Shown here: positions 7,033-15,844 of the stretch, one piece after another
Position numbering within the stretch: the first letter of the stretch is position 1
How the letters are laid out: every line of letters begins with the position of its first letter
NCBI GenBank assembly: GCA_035478435.1
Contig: DATIJT010000020.1
Location: 38,116 to 102,115 of the forward strand
From: DATLRC01 sp035478435
Lineage (GTDB): Bacteria > Patescibacteriota > Saccharimonadia > Saccharimonadales > UBA4665
DNA length: 64,000 bases
Direction of reading: 5' to 3'
Position numbers and translations under genes: made by a program
The notes under the pieces: model-generated
Databases searched by the model: none
Told to the model about the DNA's origin: nothing
What the model saw: only the letters and a program-made list of their open reading frames with translations

Positions 7033-9689
7033 AGTTCGCCCCAATTATTACCGATTGCGGTATCGACGGTTAGCCTAACGGGCAGTTCGTAGGCTTTTTC
7101 CATAGTCTCTTTGAGCAAATCTGCTACTCGCTCGGCGACTGCCGCAGGACATTCCACCAACACTGAGTCATGAATTTGCAGCAACATGCGGCAATCGTTG
7201 TGCTGGGCGCGCAGTTTTTCATCTACGGCTATCATCGCTAGCTTCATGATGTCCGAAGCCGTCCCCTGAAAAGGCATGTTCACGGCTTGGCGGACGGCAG
7301 CTTCACGCACCATGAAGTTAGAGGAATTGATGTCTGGTGTTGGGCGGCGGCGGCCAAATAGCGTTTCGACATAGCCGTCTTTCTTAGCCTTTTCACGCAC
7401 CGACTCTATGTAAGCCTTCAGTTTGGGGCGGACTGCGAAGTACTTGTCTATAAAATGTTGGGCGGCTTCGCGGGTCATGCCGGTTTGGACTGACAAGCCA
7501 TGGACGCCCAAGCCATACATGACGCCGAAGTTGGCAATCTTGGCATCACGGCGCATGGTTTTAGTAACATCTTCTAGCTCGCGGCCGTACATCTCGGCAG
7601 CAGTGGCGGCATGCACATCAACGCCGTCGTTGAACTGCTCCATCAGGTCTTTGTCACCGCACAAATAGGCGGCTAGGCGAAGTTCGAATTGGGAGTAGTC
7701 GGCGCTGACCAATTTTTTGCCCTTGCCAGCCACAAAAGCCGTGCGGATGTGCCGCCCCAGGTCGGTGCGGGTGGGGATGTTCTGTAGGTTCGGGTCCGAA
7801 CTACTCAGCCGGCCGGTTTGAGCTATGGTGAGCGCAAAAGTGGTGTGCAGCCGTGAATTTTCATCTACCAGTTTCGGCAAAGCGTCGACATAAGTGCTTT
7901 TCAGCTTGGCTACTTCACGGTACTGGGTTATTAGGTCGATGATGGGATGCTGGCCGCGCAACTTATCCAGTTCGTTGGCGGCGGTGCTATAGGCGGTCTT
8001 GCCCTTTTTAACGCCATGGGTCGGCAGCTTAAGCTTGGTAAATAAAATTTCCGACAGCTGGCCCGGGCTGTCGATGTTAAACTCCTCATCCGCATGGCCG
8101 TAAATTTGCTGGCGCAGGTCGGAAATGGCGTCTTCTATTTGCTCGGAAAACTTTTTCAGGTACGGCACGTCCAGTTCGATACCAACATATTCCATTCGGG
8201 CCAGTACCGGGATGAGCGGCCACTCCATCTTAGAGGCTAGAGATTGGAGTTTAGAGTTTAGGGACAACTCTTTGACTTGTTTGTCATGTAGGGTTTTGAT
8301 GATTGAGATGATTTCTGGCGCCCTGGTAATCAGCTCTTCCAGGTCAAGATCGTCAATCGAAGTACCTTCATAATCCAGTTCAGATTGGGCCAGTTCGGTC
8401 AGCGAAGTTTCCCGCCGCAGCCCGTTTAGCAAAAAGGCGGCGATTTGGGTGTCATGGCCCACTGGCGGAAGATCAACGCCGAGTTCAATTAATACTTTTA
8501 GGGTCGACTTCAAGTCATAGCCAATGACAGGCTTGGATCTAAGATCTGAGAACCAAGAATTAAGAACTTTCTTATTGAGTTTGGTGAGGTCGAGGCTGAA
8601 TGTTTGGTGACCATCTGGGCTGAGGATTAAAATTTGCGGGTCGCGGCCGTGTTTGCGCCCGCTGCGGCTATGGGCAAAAAGCTGTTTGGCTTTAGATAGG
8701 TCGAGCTCTGCTAACTTGGCGGCAGAATCAATGAGCATGTTTTTACCCGGTCGTAAGTGCGCATTGCCGTTTGCCGCAGCGTGGTTATCCAAAGCCACTT
8801 GCATGACCTCTGGTAGCTGCCGGGCCAAGGTGCGAAATTCCAGCTTGTTCAAAAGGTGCAGCACTTTTTCTGGCTGGATTTTGCTGCCATCGACTTCAGT
8901 CAAATTCAGTTTGATAGGCGCGTCCAGCCAAATGGCGCCCAATTTTTTGCTCAGGTAGGCCAGGTCCTTGCCGGCTTCGAGCTTTTTGCGCAAAGTTTCT
9001 TTTATGAGCGGCAAATTTTCGTAGACGCCATCCAGGCTTTTGTACTGTTTGAGCAGTTCAATCGCGCCTTTTTCGCCTATGCCCGGCACGCCGGGGATGT
9101 TATCTGACGAATCGCCTTTAAGCGCTTTGAGGTCTAGGAAAGCTGTGGCCGGGATGCCGTATTTGGCTTCAAAACTAGCCAAACTATAGAGGTCTATGTT
9201 CGACAGCCCGGTCTTGAGTATAAAAATCTTGGTCAGCGGGCCTATAAGTTGTAGCGCGTCCAGGTCGGAAGTCACCAGCAAAGTTTCGATGCCTTTGTTG
9301 TGCGCCTGCAGCGCCAGGGTGCCCATGATGTCGTCAGCCTCGTAATCGTCCAGTTCATAGAGCGGCCAGCCAAAAGCGTCCAGTAGTTCGTGCAAGACCG
9401 GGATCTGTTCTTTAAAATCGGCTGGTGCCGGTTTGCGCCCGGCTTTGTACTCCGGGTACATTTCCAGGCGTTTACGGATGTTGGTTTTGGGCTTGTCCCA
9501 GGCTACGGCCACGTAATCGGGCTTTAAACGGCGGATGACCTCCAGGGCCATAACCGCAAAACCATAGACACCGCCGGTCGGCGTGCCGTCTTTGGTCGAA
9601 AGATTCGGCATGGCGTAGTAACCGCGGTAAAAAACCGACTTGCCATCTATAATCGCTAGCCTCTTGGGCTTAGCCCGCGCCTCACTCAT
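7029..9689 (-). CDS. polA: DNA polymerase I
   Basis: The 886-residue protein has an N-terminal 5' nuclease (IDGKSVFYRGYYA, VTSDLDALQL, KGDSSDNIPGVPGIGEKGA), a central exonuclease-like domain, and a C-terminal polymerase with motif A DYSQFELRLAAYL, motif B RRDAKIANFGVMYG and motif C QIHDSVLVE. The 3'-5' proofreading domain lacks the DxE of motif I and the aspartate expected after GYDLKSTL, so it is probably inactive, as in Taq and Bst. It fills gaps and removes primers during replication and repair. TATACT (9697-9702) lies 7 bases before the ATG, so it is likely leaderless. Confidence 0.96.
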   Translation of the reverse strand: MSEARAKPKRLAIIDGKSVFYRGYYAMPNLSTKDGTPTGGVYGFAVMALEVIRRLKPDYVAVAWDKPKTNIRKRLEMYPEYKAGRKPAPADFKEQIPVLHELLDAFGWPLYELDDYEADDIMGTLALQAHNKGIETLLVTSDLDALQLIGPLTKIFILKTGLSNIDLYSLASFEAKYGIPATAFLDLKALKGDSSDNIPGVPGIGEKGAIELLKQYKSLDGVYENLPLIKETLRKKLEAGKDLAYLSKKLGAIWLDAPIKLNLTEVDGSKIQPEKVLHLLNKLEFRTLARQLPEVMQVALDNHAAANGNAHLRPGKNMLIDSAAKLAELDLSKAKQLFAHSRSGRKHGRDPQILILSPDGHQTFSLDLTKLNKKVLNSWFSDLRSKPVIGYDLKSTLKVLIELGVDLPPVGHDTQIAAFLLNGLRRETSLTELAQSELDYEGTSIDDLDLEELITRAPEIISIIKTLHDKQVKELSLNSKLQSLASKMEWPLIPVLARMEYVGIELDVPYLKKFSEQIEDAISDLRQQIYGHADEEFNIDSPGQLSEILFTKLKLPTHGVKKGKTAYSTAANELDKLRGQHPIIDLITQYREVAKLKSTYVDALPKLVDENSRLHTTFALTIAQTGRLSSSDPNLQNIPTRTDLGRHIRTAFVAGKGKKLVSADYSQFELRLAAYLCGDKDLMEQFNDGVDVHAATAAEMYGRELEDVTKTMRRDAKIANFGVMYGLGVHGLSVQTGMTREAAQHFIDKYFAVRPKLKAYIESVREKAKKDGYVETLFGRRRPTPDINSSNFMVREAAVRQAVNMPFQGTASDIMKLAMIAVDEKLRAQHNDCRMLLQIHDSVLVECPAAVAERVADLLKETMEKAYELPVRLTVDTAIGNNWGEL

Positions 9690-9723
9690 CTCTAACAGTA
9701 TACCCTCAATCCATCAGACATAA

Positions 9724-10845
9724 CTAACTAGGGTCCTGGGTTGGCTGGACAGTCCCTGTATTCGGCTGGTTCTCACGAAGGGCTCGCCGTTCGGCCAAAA
9801 AGTTTTCAAACCTTTCCTGCCAAGCTTTTGCCGCCTCCGCCACGACATCGGGGTCAATACCGAGCAGCCTCTTGACTAACTGGTTCCGGCGGTAGTTTAT
9901 GTTCGAGGGTATTTCATGCTTCGCGTCGGCGATGTTCGCCGGGCGAGTTCCCCCCATATACATTCGCACTTCATCACACAACTCTTCAAAGGCCATAGCC
10001 CGTGAATGATGGCCTAATGATCCGTACTCCTTAAAGACATGTTCTTCCACGAAAGCTTCGGCTTCCGCTTGGCTGAAGTCTGGCAACGCCTTTAGGCGCA
10101 ATAAACTTCGTAGAAAACTAATTGCCTGCTCGCCAGCCGGTTGTTGTTCTAGATCAACCTCTTCAGCATCGGCCTCTTCCACGGCCTCCGGTACAGCTGG
10201 AGCTCCATACCTCATTCGGAGGGAGTCAATCTCACGATCAAGAGGTGAAAGCAAACTCATATATCCAAACTTTTTTTCTAATTCTCCTTCGACTTGCCTA
10301 AAAAACTCTTCTGCAATTTTTGGGCGTTTAGAGATATGTTGCTTGGCTACCACCCAGTCCCGGCCGTCTACCGCGATAGCCTTCACACGCGAATCACTTT
10401 TTACTACTCTACCCTCTGTTCGGCTCTTGGCCGTCTCGTACTCCCAAGATTGTCCGATAACCAGGGGCGCATGACCTACCAGCCTTCCATATTGCAGATC
10501 TGTTGCCTCTTTGGCAGCTTTAAAATTAATGATCAGCCCTTTGTGGATGTAATACATATTACCGGACTCGGTGAGAACCACTACTCGATCGGGATTCAGA
10601 CCTTCTGGCGCTTCTCTTTTGGCGCCGTAGTTAAGGTTCCAGCCAAGTTTAAAGCCAGGTTGTTCGTATACCCGCCCGAAACGTTGCGCGCGATTATTAT
10701 CGGCAGTTATAATCTCTCGACCTTCGTCACGGAAGCCTTCTATCGTTACTACAACCAGGGAAGCAAGATATGCCTCGGTTGGCAGTAAATAAGCATGGGA
10801 CATATCGCCTCTGTCAGACAGTCCTTCTCCGGGCGTTGAGCTCAT
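9724..10845 (-). CDS. Hypothetical protein, 373 aa; N-terminal domain shared with 11725-12312
   Basis: The N-terminal half contains a pattern ESGNMYYIHKGLIINF, then RLVGHAPLVIGQSWEYET. It matches the pattern DGRIYYAQQGFMVDVA / RLVSCDDIAIGEEAWRYRT in the protein at 11725, so they share a domain. A glutamate-rich linker (about residues 228-248) joins this to a helical C-terminal domain. There is no signal peptide or transmembrane segment. The start has GAGG 7 bases upstream. Function unknown. Confidence 0.7.
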   Translation of the reverse strand: MSSTPGEGLSDRGDMSHAYLLPTEAYLASLVVVTIEGFRDEGREIITADNNRAQRFGRVYEQPGFKLGWNLNYGAKREAPEGLNPDRVVVLTESGNMYYIHKGLIINFKAAKEATDLQYGRLVGHAPLVIGQSWEYETAKSRTEGRVVKSDSRVKAIAVDGRDWVVAKQHISKRPKIAEEFFRQVEGELEKKFGYMSLLSPLDREIDSLRMRYGAPAVPEAVEEADAEEVDLEQQPAGEQAISFLRSLLRLKALPDFSQAEAEAFVEEHVFKEYGSLGHHSRAMAFEELCDEVRMYMGGTRPANIADAKHEIPSNINYRRNQLVKRLLGIDPDVVAEAAKAWQERFENFLAERRALRENQPNTGTVQPTQDPS

Positions 10846-10940
10846 CTCACATCCTCAAATACATTATTTACCTATTATATCATCAAGAAGTAAATATAGC
10901 AATGCGCACGCATTTACTTGGGTCGGCTGGCTCTAAAGTC

Positions 10941-11666
10941 CTAGCTTTCCAGGGCATCTTTAGAGATGCTATCAAAAACACTTAGAGTATTTACTATGCC
11001 GCCCTCATAATCACAAAGTGCGCGGCCCGCAATACCACCTAGAGAAGTCCTAGCTCTTTCGGCCAATACCCCGCTATCAAAGACCACAACTCCACTTTCG
11101 TTTAGCACTACTCTAATTAAAAAGTCGCCCGTCTCTTCTCCAGGTTGGGAGTCCCAGTCTTCCCCCATGCCTTCAGTCAGTGTGAACTCAGTAGAAACTG
11201 GCCTTGTATCTGAGGATGAGTCTAAGATTCTTTTAGCGCTCAATAAATCAATTGAAGTGTAGACTCGTTTACCATTTTCATCTTTTGTGACTCCAGAAAC
11301 CTCTATTTCCGAACGGCCCTCTTTAATCGGCGTATTAAAACGAAGGTCGTGACTAATGACATTTGGGTCTTCGTGGTCGGGTTCTGGCTTATCCGTTGAA
11401 TACTTAGGATCATCATTATGTTTCGCAAGTAGGGCAGTAAACGCTATATTTAGGCTGTCCTTAACCAGCTGGTTGGCACTGTTAAGCCGATCTTTGCCTT
11501 CTTGGGGTGTTAACTCTGTGCTGACGCAGTTCTCACTTAGTTTGGGTGGCTTAGAAGAAGCTGGGCTAGAACAAGCAGTAAGTCCTAGGGCTGCCACTAA
11601 TAATAATTTGGGAAGTCTACGGAGTATATTATGGTTCTGACTTCTACTCGCAAGCATTATCAGCAA
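10941..11666 (-). CDS. Lipoprotein, hypothetical
   Basis: The product (241 aa) has a basic N-terminus, a hydrophobic stretch and a lipobox LGLTACSS at about residues 27-34, followed by a Ser/Pro linker. It should therefore be lipid-modified at that cysteine and anchored on the outer face of the cytoplasmic membrane. The rest is acidic and soluble. TTG at 11666 has GAAGG 5 bases upstream; ATG three codons later is an alternative. Function unknown. Confidence 0.75.
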   Translation of the reverse strand: MLIMLASRSQNHNILRRLPKLLLVAALGLTACSSPASSKPPKLSENCVSTELTPQEGKDRLNSANQLVKDSLNIAFTALLAKHNDDPKYSTDKPEPDHEDPNVISHDLRFNTPIKEGRSEIEVSGVTKDENGKRVYTSIDLLSAKRILDSSSDTRPVSTEFTLTEGMGEDWDSQPGEETGDFLIRVVLNESGVVVFDSGVLAERARTSLGGIAGRALCDYEGGIVNTLSVFDSISKDALES

Positions 11667-11724
11667 CAGTCCCTTCTAAGAATAAATGTTAATTTTATAT
11701 ATTGTAACAATTTGCCAGTGATTG

Positions 11725-12312
11725 TCAATTAGCCGCGGGGTGCTGCTGCGAATAATCATCAATAAATTGCTGCAAATCTGGAATCCCTAAGTATTCTCTA
11801 AACCTGTCTTGTATGTGTGGGAAGGTCATATCCGTGTGCCGTAAATAACCGATAAAACTAGTCCCGCGCCAGCCACTAAGAGAAGCACCTACAACTATAG
11901 TAACCGGTGCCGAGGTAACAAACTCGCCGGCTTCTGTTCTGTAGCGCCACGCCTCCTCGCCAATAGCTATATCGTCGCAGCTAACCAACCGCTCTACACT
12001 GGGCCTACGCTGCCGCAAGGAACGCGCTACATCTACCATGAAGCCTTGCTGGGCATAATATATTCTCCCGTCTTTACCGACGACTGCTAAACGGCCATGG
12101 GCCGGCCGGGGTTTAGCTTGCCTTATGCCACCGCTGTAGGGTTCGGCGTTAAAATCAAACACATCGCCACGCTTACTGTACCTCCAGCCCACAATGATTT
12201 CATATTCATCAACTTCTCCAGAAGCTACTAGTCTTCGATCAGTTATAACTCTGCGCTTCCCTAAGGGTTGCCTAGAGACATCGCCACTGGTACTGGGAGG
12301 ATATTCTGCCAT
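11725..12312 (-). CDS. Hypothetical protein, 195 aa; paralogue of N-terminal domain of 9724-10845
   Basis: Shares with the protein at 9724 a segment of about 50 residues (G..YY...G......RLV.......IG..W.Y.T). There are no membrane segments. The gene starts 3 bases after the folate cyclo-ligase stop, so it is co-transcribed with it, and the shared operon is the only functional clue. The N-terminal 15 residues are polar and likely disordered. Confidence 0.68.
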   Translation of the reverse strand: MAEYPPSTSGDVSRQPLGKRRVITDRRLVASGEVDEYEIIVGWRYSKRGDVFDFNAEPYSGGIRQAKPRPAHGRLAVVGKDGRIYYAQQGFMVDVARSLRQRRPSVERLVSCDDIAIGEEAWRYRTEAGEFVTSAPVTIVVGASLSGWRGTSFIGYLRHTDMTFPHIQDRFREYLGIPDLQQFIDDYSQQHPAAN

Positions 12313-12315
12313 TGG

Positions 12316-12837
12316 TCAACCTGTTCCCTTCTCAGTTACTACCTGGTCAAGCATTATGTCGTGCGGTTCGGATGGTATTGATTCCAGCCTGCCGAGTTCA
12401 AAGCAAACGCCAATCTTGCGGGCCTGGGGCTGGCTAGCCAAAAACCGGTCATAATTCCCACCGCCGTAGCCAAGTCGGTGCAATTTTTCATCAAAACCGA
12501 GCATCGGCACGACGACAACGTCAAATTTAGGAGTTTCTGTGGCAGAAGTTTTAGTAAATCCCGGATTTATCCGTTCTACCCGCCACTCGTCTTTAGACTT
12601 TGGCGAAGTATAGGTAACGATATTTGGAAATTCCGCCCAAATAAATTCTAATAAGCCGCGCGTATCAACTTCATTGAGCTCGGCGATCGGCAGAAAACAA
12701 TGCAAGTTAGAAATTTGCCGCCAATCCACTGCCAGCTTCAAGTTTTCTGTAATCGCCTGACTTTTGTCTTCCACTTCAGAGCGGCTTAAGCTCAGGCGTG
12801 CGGCTTTGCGACTTTGGCGTAATGACTCTTTGCTCAT
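12316..12837 (-). CDS. 5-formyltetrahydrofolate cyclo-ligase
   Basis: The 173-residue protein carries the family signature RLGYGGGNYDRFL (about residues 123-135), the substrate-loop glycine-rich region, and the N-terminal SKESLRQSRKAARLSL helix. It converts 5-formyl-THF and ATP to 5,10-methenyl-THF, feeding one-carbon units back into the folate pool. MSKESLRQ is taken as the start; a TATCAT box ends 9 bases upstream. It heads a two-gene unit with the unknown protein at 11725. Confidence 0.92.
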   Translation of the reverse strand: MSKESLRQSRKAARLSLSRSEVEDKSQAITENLKLAVDWRQISNLHCFLPIAELNEVDTRGLLEFIWAEFPNIVTYTSPKSKDEWRVERINPGFTKTSATETPKFDVVVVPMLGFDEKLHRLGYGGGNYDRFLASQPQARKIGVCFELGRLESIPSEPHDIMLDQVVTEKGTG

Positions 12838-12880
12838 ACTAATTTTATGATACAATCTTTACCTTACTTTGTCAATCAGC

Positions 12881-13600
12881 TTAGCGAATAAGTTTGGCTT
12901 GCCAGGACTCATGAAACAAGTGGCCTGGGCATTGGGTTTGCTTGCTGACATCGCAGTGGCCCACTATTTGCTCTGGTTTGATTTGGACGTAATTGCTCCG
13001 GATCACTTCAGCTACAGCTTTGAGTGCTGCTTCGCTCGGCTCCTTCTCGGTTAAGTCATCGTCTATAGAAATGGCGATGCTGCAGGTATTCACCTCCCAA
13101 TTGCCAGCATGCCAGCCAACGTACTTGTCATCCAAAATGTGTTCGGTGCTACCATTTTCCCGAATTAGCCAGTGGTAACCCCAAAAAACTTGCTCGTTAT
13201 TATAAAAATGCCCGGACCAAACCGGCTTACCTTTAAAATCCCGTTCTTCTGCGCTGGTCGGATTGGCATAGTACATGCCGTAAATACGCAGCAACTGGAC
13301 AGCGTTCAACCTTTCCAGTGTCATGCCCGGCGCGTTTTTGGTGTGGTGGATGACGATGGTATCTATCGGCCTACGCTCCCGGTCTAGATCTTCCCCACTC
13401 GTAGCTAGAGGTAAGGATTTCTGCCGCAGGGCAGTTTCGACCATTTCGTAAACTTCCCTTTTTATCTCCTTGCGCTTCTCAGGATCTAACTCCTTTTGGA
13501 CTTGTTCTTCAAGCCGCTTGAAATCATCAGCAATATACAAATACCAATCCGGCTTGCCCAAAGCCTCCCGCCACATTGCTTCATCTACGAATTGAGTCAT
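12881..13600 (-). CDS. N-acetylmuramoyl-L-alanine amidase (Amidase_2/PGRP fold)
   Basis: From about residue 78 the protein has an Amidase_2 domain: zinc ligand region IDTIVIHHT, second histidine in VGWHAGNW, and IVGHCDVSKQTQCPGH near the end carrying the final ligand. The 75-residue N-terminal region is helical. The enzyme would cut the lactyl-amide bond of peptidoglycan. No signal peptide is visible, so export must use another route, or it may recycle muropeptides inside the cell. TAAAAT (13607-13612) ends 6 bases before the ATG. Confidence 0.85.
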   Translation of the reverse strand: MTQFVDEAMWREALGKPDWYLYIADDFKRLEEQVQKELDPEKRKEIKREVYEMVETALRQKSLPLATSGEDLDRERRPIDTIVIHHTKNAPGMTLERLNAVQLLRIYGMYYANPTSAEERDFKGKPVWSGHFYNNEQVFWGYHWLIRENGSTEHILDDKYVGWHAGNWEVNTCSIAISIDDDLTEKEPSEAALKAVAEVIRSNYVQIKPEQIVGHCDVSKQTQCPGHLFHESWQAKLIR

Positions 13601-13604
13601 AGAT

Positions 13605-14198
13605 CTATTTTACAAGCTCTAGAGAGCTTTCAATTTCGTGTTGGAATTTGGCAAGGTCTTGGCTGTTGTTTTCGATGAATATATCACATTCCTCTTTCAC
13701 GCCGGCCATGTTGAGGGTAGCTTCGTCACCGGAGTGGTGCATTTCGGCTTGCTCTTCGGATAGGAATTGCTCGAAAGTCTTTTGGTCATCAACGGCCCTC
13801 AACCCCCCGCGGTTAGCGGCGTTGGCTTTAATGCGTTCATAACGAACTCTCGGGTTGGCGTCAACCCATACCATCGTTCCACCCAAATCATGTATCCGAT
13901 CGGCTTCACCGGGGTTGCGCATGCTTGCCATGGCCACGCCGGTGTACCGGTTTTTCACCTTTTCATATTCGGCCATAACTTTATCGACTAATACGCCAAG
14001 CCCCGATTCCCGACGCCACTCGGCACTGAGCGCCCGCATGTGTTCCCGCGCCGGCGGCAAACTACGCCGTTCTAGTTCAGCTCTGAGCAAATCCGTTGCA
14101 GAAACAAATAAATAGCCATGCTTTTCGGCTAAAATCTGGCCAACCGTATCCTTACCCGATCCGTTCGTCCCCGCCAAGCCAATGATTTTTAAATTCAT
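13605..14198 (-). CDS. P-loop nucleoside/nucleotide kinase-like protein
   Basis: The Walker A motif is GLAGTNGSGKDT (residues 8-19). The rest resembles dephospho-CoA kinase and deoxynucleotide kinase-like proteins: a lid rich in arginine (EWRRESG, RVRYERIKAN) and a Walker-B-like hydrophobic strand (TMVWVDA). At 197 residues it matches small NMP-kinase folds. A substrate cannot be named; COG0237-like annotation is reasonable. It ends 4 bases before the amidase start. Confidence 0.75.
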   Translation of the reverse strand: MNLKIIGLAGTNGSGKDTVGQILAEKHGYLFVSATDLLRAELERRSLPPAREHMRALSAEWRRESGLGVLVDKVMAEYEKVKNRYTGVAMASMRNPGEADRIHDLGGTMVWVDANPRVRYERIKANAANRGGLRAVDDQKTFEQFLSEEQAEMHHSGDEATLNMAGVKEECDIFIENNSQDLAKFQHEIESSLELVK

Positions 14199-14226
14199 AA
14201 TCTATTTATTCTATCAATATTTCAGA

Positions 14227-14634
14227 TCAGTCAGGAACAGGTCTATGAAGTTCTTCTAACAATGCTTCAAGTTCTGGTAATTTACTACCAATAAACGCTA
14301 AGCGGGGACACACGGTTACTGCATCACCGCATTGGACTAACGCCGCAGCGGTAAGAGTCTGGCCGATTAGCTCTCTGACCTCACCAGAAACGCGAGTCAT
14401 ACGTGAAGTTACATTTAATAAAAACTCTTGCTCTTGATCAGCTTCGGCTACTTCTTTAGGTGTCGCACCAGACCAAGGACTAGCTGTCTCTTCCATCGCT
14501 TTTATCGCTTCACTTGCATCGACTAACATGGCCTCCGAAGTAGCGGCCATAGTAGCTCTTTCTCGCTCTAAGTTTGCTGCCACTGTTCTTACAGTCTCAG
14601 GATCTTTACACATAGCACATGGATTAAGCAACAT
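14227..14634 (-). CDS. Hypothetical protein with N-terminal CxxC
   Basis: This 135-residue protein begins MLLNPCAMCKDP, where a CxxC could bind metal or form a disulfide; two further cysteines lie at VQCGDAVTVCP. The middle is strongly helical and may be coiled-coil. AAGGA lies 5 bases before the ATG. There are no transmembrane segments. Its position between rpoD and a kinase gives no functional hint. Confidence 0.65.
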   Translation of the reverse strand: MLLNPCAMCKDPETVRTVAANLERERATMAATSEAMLVDASEAIKAMEETASPWSGATPKEVAEADQEQEFLLNVTSRMTRVSGEVRELIGQTLTAAALVQCGDAVTVCPRLAFIGSKLPELEALLEELHRPVPD

Positions 14635-14713
14635 AAACTTCCTTATTCCATAAAGAAAATCACCTTACTCAATAAACTATAATTATACAAGTTTATCTGT
14701 TGAAAGTCAAAGA

Positions 14714-15844
14714 CTATTTAATGTAATCATGCAGTTTTTTGGCGTCGCGGTGTTTGCGAAGTTTGGCCAGGGCTTTGGCTTCGATCTGGCGGATGCGTTC
14801 ACGGGTAACAGAAAATTCCTGGCCGACTTCTTCCAGCGTGTGGCTTTTGCCGTCTTCCAGGCCAAAGCGCAGCTTCAAAATCTTCTGTTCGCGCTCGGTT
14901 AGGGCCGAAAGCATGTCTTTGACTTGCTCTTTCAGCAGCTGGCCGGTGGCCGATTCCTCCGGGCTAACGGTGTCTTCGTCTTCGATAAAGTCGGCTAGCA
15001 CCGAATCTTCTTCGTCGTCACGGATGGAAGCGTCGAGCGATGAAATATCTTGCTTGATCTTCATAATATGCTCGACTTTGTCGACATCTATCTCCATGGC
15101 TTTGGCGATTTCGTCGTTGGTAGGTTCGCGGTTCAGTTCTTGGGTCAGCCGCCTCTGGGTACGCAGCAGCTTATTGATGGTTTCAACCATGTGCACGGGA
15201 ATGCGGATGGTGCGGGCTTGGTCGGCGATCGCCCGGGTAATGGCTTGGCGGATCCACCAAGTAGCGTAGGTTGAGAACTTAAAGCCTTTGTCAGGGTCAA
15301 ACTTTTCAACAGCTCGCAGTAAGCCGGTGTTGCCTTCTTGGATGAGATCTAGCAAATCCAGCCCGCGGCCGACGTAGCGCTTTGCGATTGAGACAACTAG
15401 ACGCATATTGGCTTCGGCCATTTTGTCTTTAGCGTCCTTTTCGCCAGCCACCACCCGTTGGGCCAGGGCTAGCTCTTCTTCGGCATTGAGCAGAGGGATC
15501 TTACCTATTTCCCGCAAATACAGCCGTACCGAATCGTCCGCCACGTCATCATCTAAGTACATGGTAGTAGTGGCCGCCAACTCTTCCTCTTCGGGTTCTT
15601 CTGCCGCCCATCCATCGGTAAAGGTAGTTTCGTCTGGCTCGGTAGCCGTAATCTCCACATTCAAATCAGCCAGCTCCGTGTAAAGCGCGTCAAGCACTTC
15701 AGCGTTTTCCGGCGTGTCCGCGATAACCGCAAAAATATCGCGCTGGCTAATATGGCCGTCTTTTTTAACTTTATCGAGCAGTTGCTGCTTTAAGTCTTCG
15801 TGGTCTTTTGGTTCAGTGGCTTTAGCTTGTTTCCTGGGGCTCAT
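14714..15844 (-). CDS. rpoD: RNA polymerase primary sigma factor
   Basis: 376 residues. Region 1.2 (DDSVRLYLREIGKIPLL), region 2 (LVVSIAKRYVGRGLDLLDLIQEGN, KFSTYATWWIRQAITRAI), region 3 and region 4 with helix-turn-helix (TLEEVGQEFSVTRERIRQIE) are all present. The N-terminal 100 residues include a short region-1.1-like acidic part. As the housekeeping sigma it would recognise the TATAAT/TTGACA boxes abundant in this window. It overlaps the 3' end of dnaG by 23 bases, so the two are translationally coupled, as in the macromolecular-synthesis operon of other bacteria, but without rpsU. Confidence 0.97.
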   Translation of the reverse strand: MSPRKQAKATEPKDHEDLKQQLLDKVKKDGHISQRDIFAVIADTPENAEVLDALYTELADLNVEITATEPDETTFTDGWAAEEPEEEELAATTTMYLDDDVADDSVRLYLREIGKIPLLNAEEELALAQRVVAGEKDAKDKMAEANMRLVVSIAKRYVGRGLDLLDLIQEGNTGLLRAVEKFDPDKGFKFSTYATWWIRQAITRAIADQARTIRIPVHMVETINKLLRTQRRLTQELNREPTNDEIAKAMEIDVDKVEHIMKIKQDISSLDASIRDDEEDSVLADFIEDEDTVSPEESATGQLLKEQVKDMLSALTEREQKILKLRFGLEDGKSHTLEEVGQEFSVTRERIRQIEAKALAKLRKHRDAKKLHDYIK

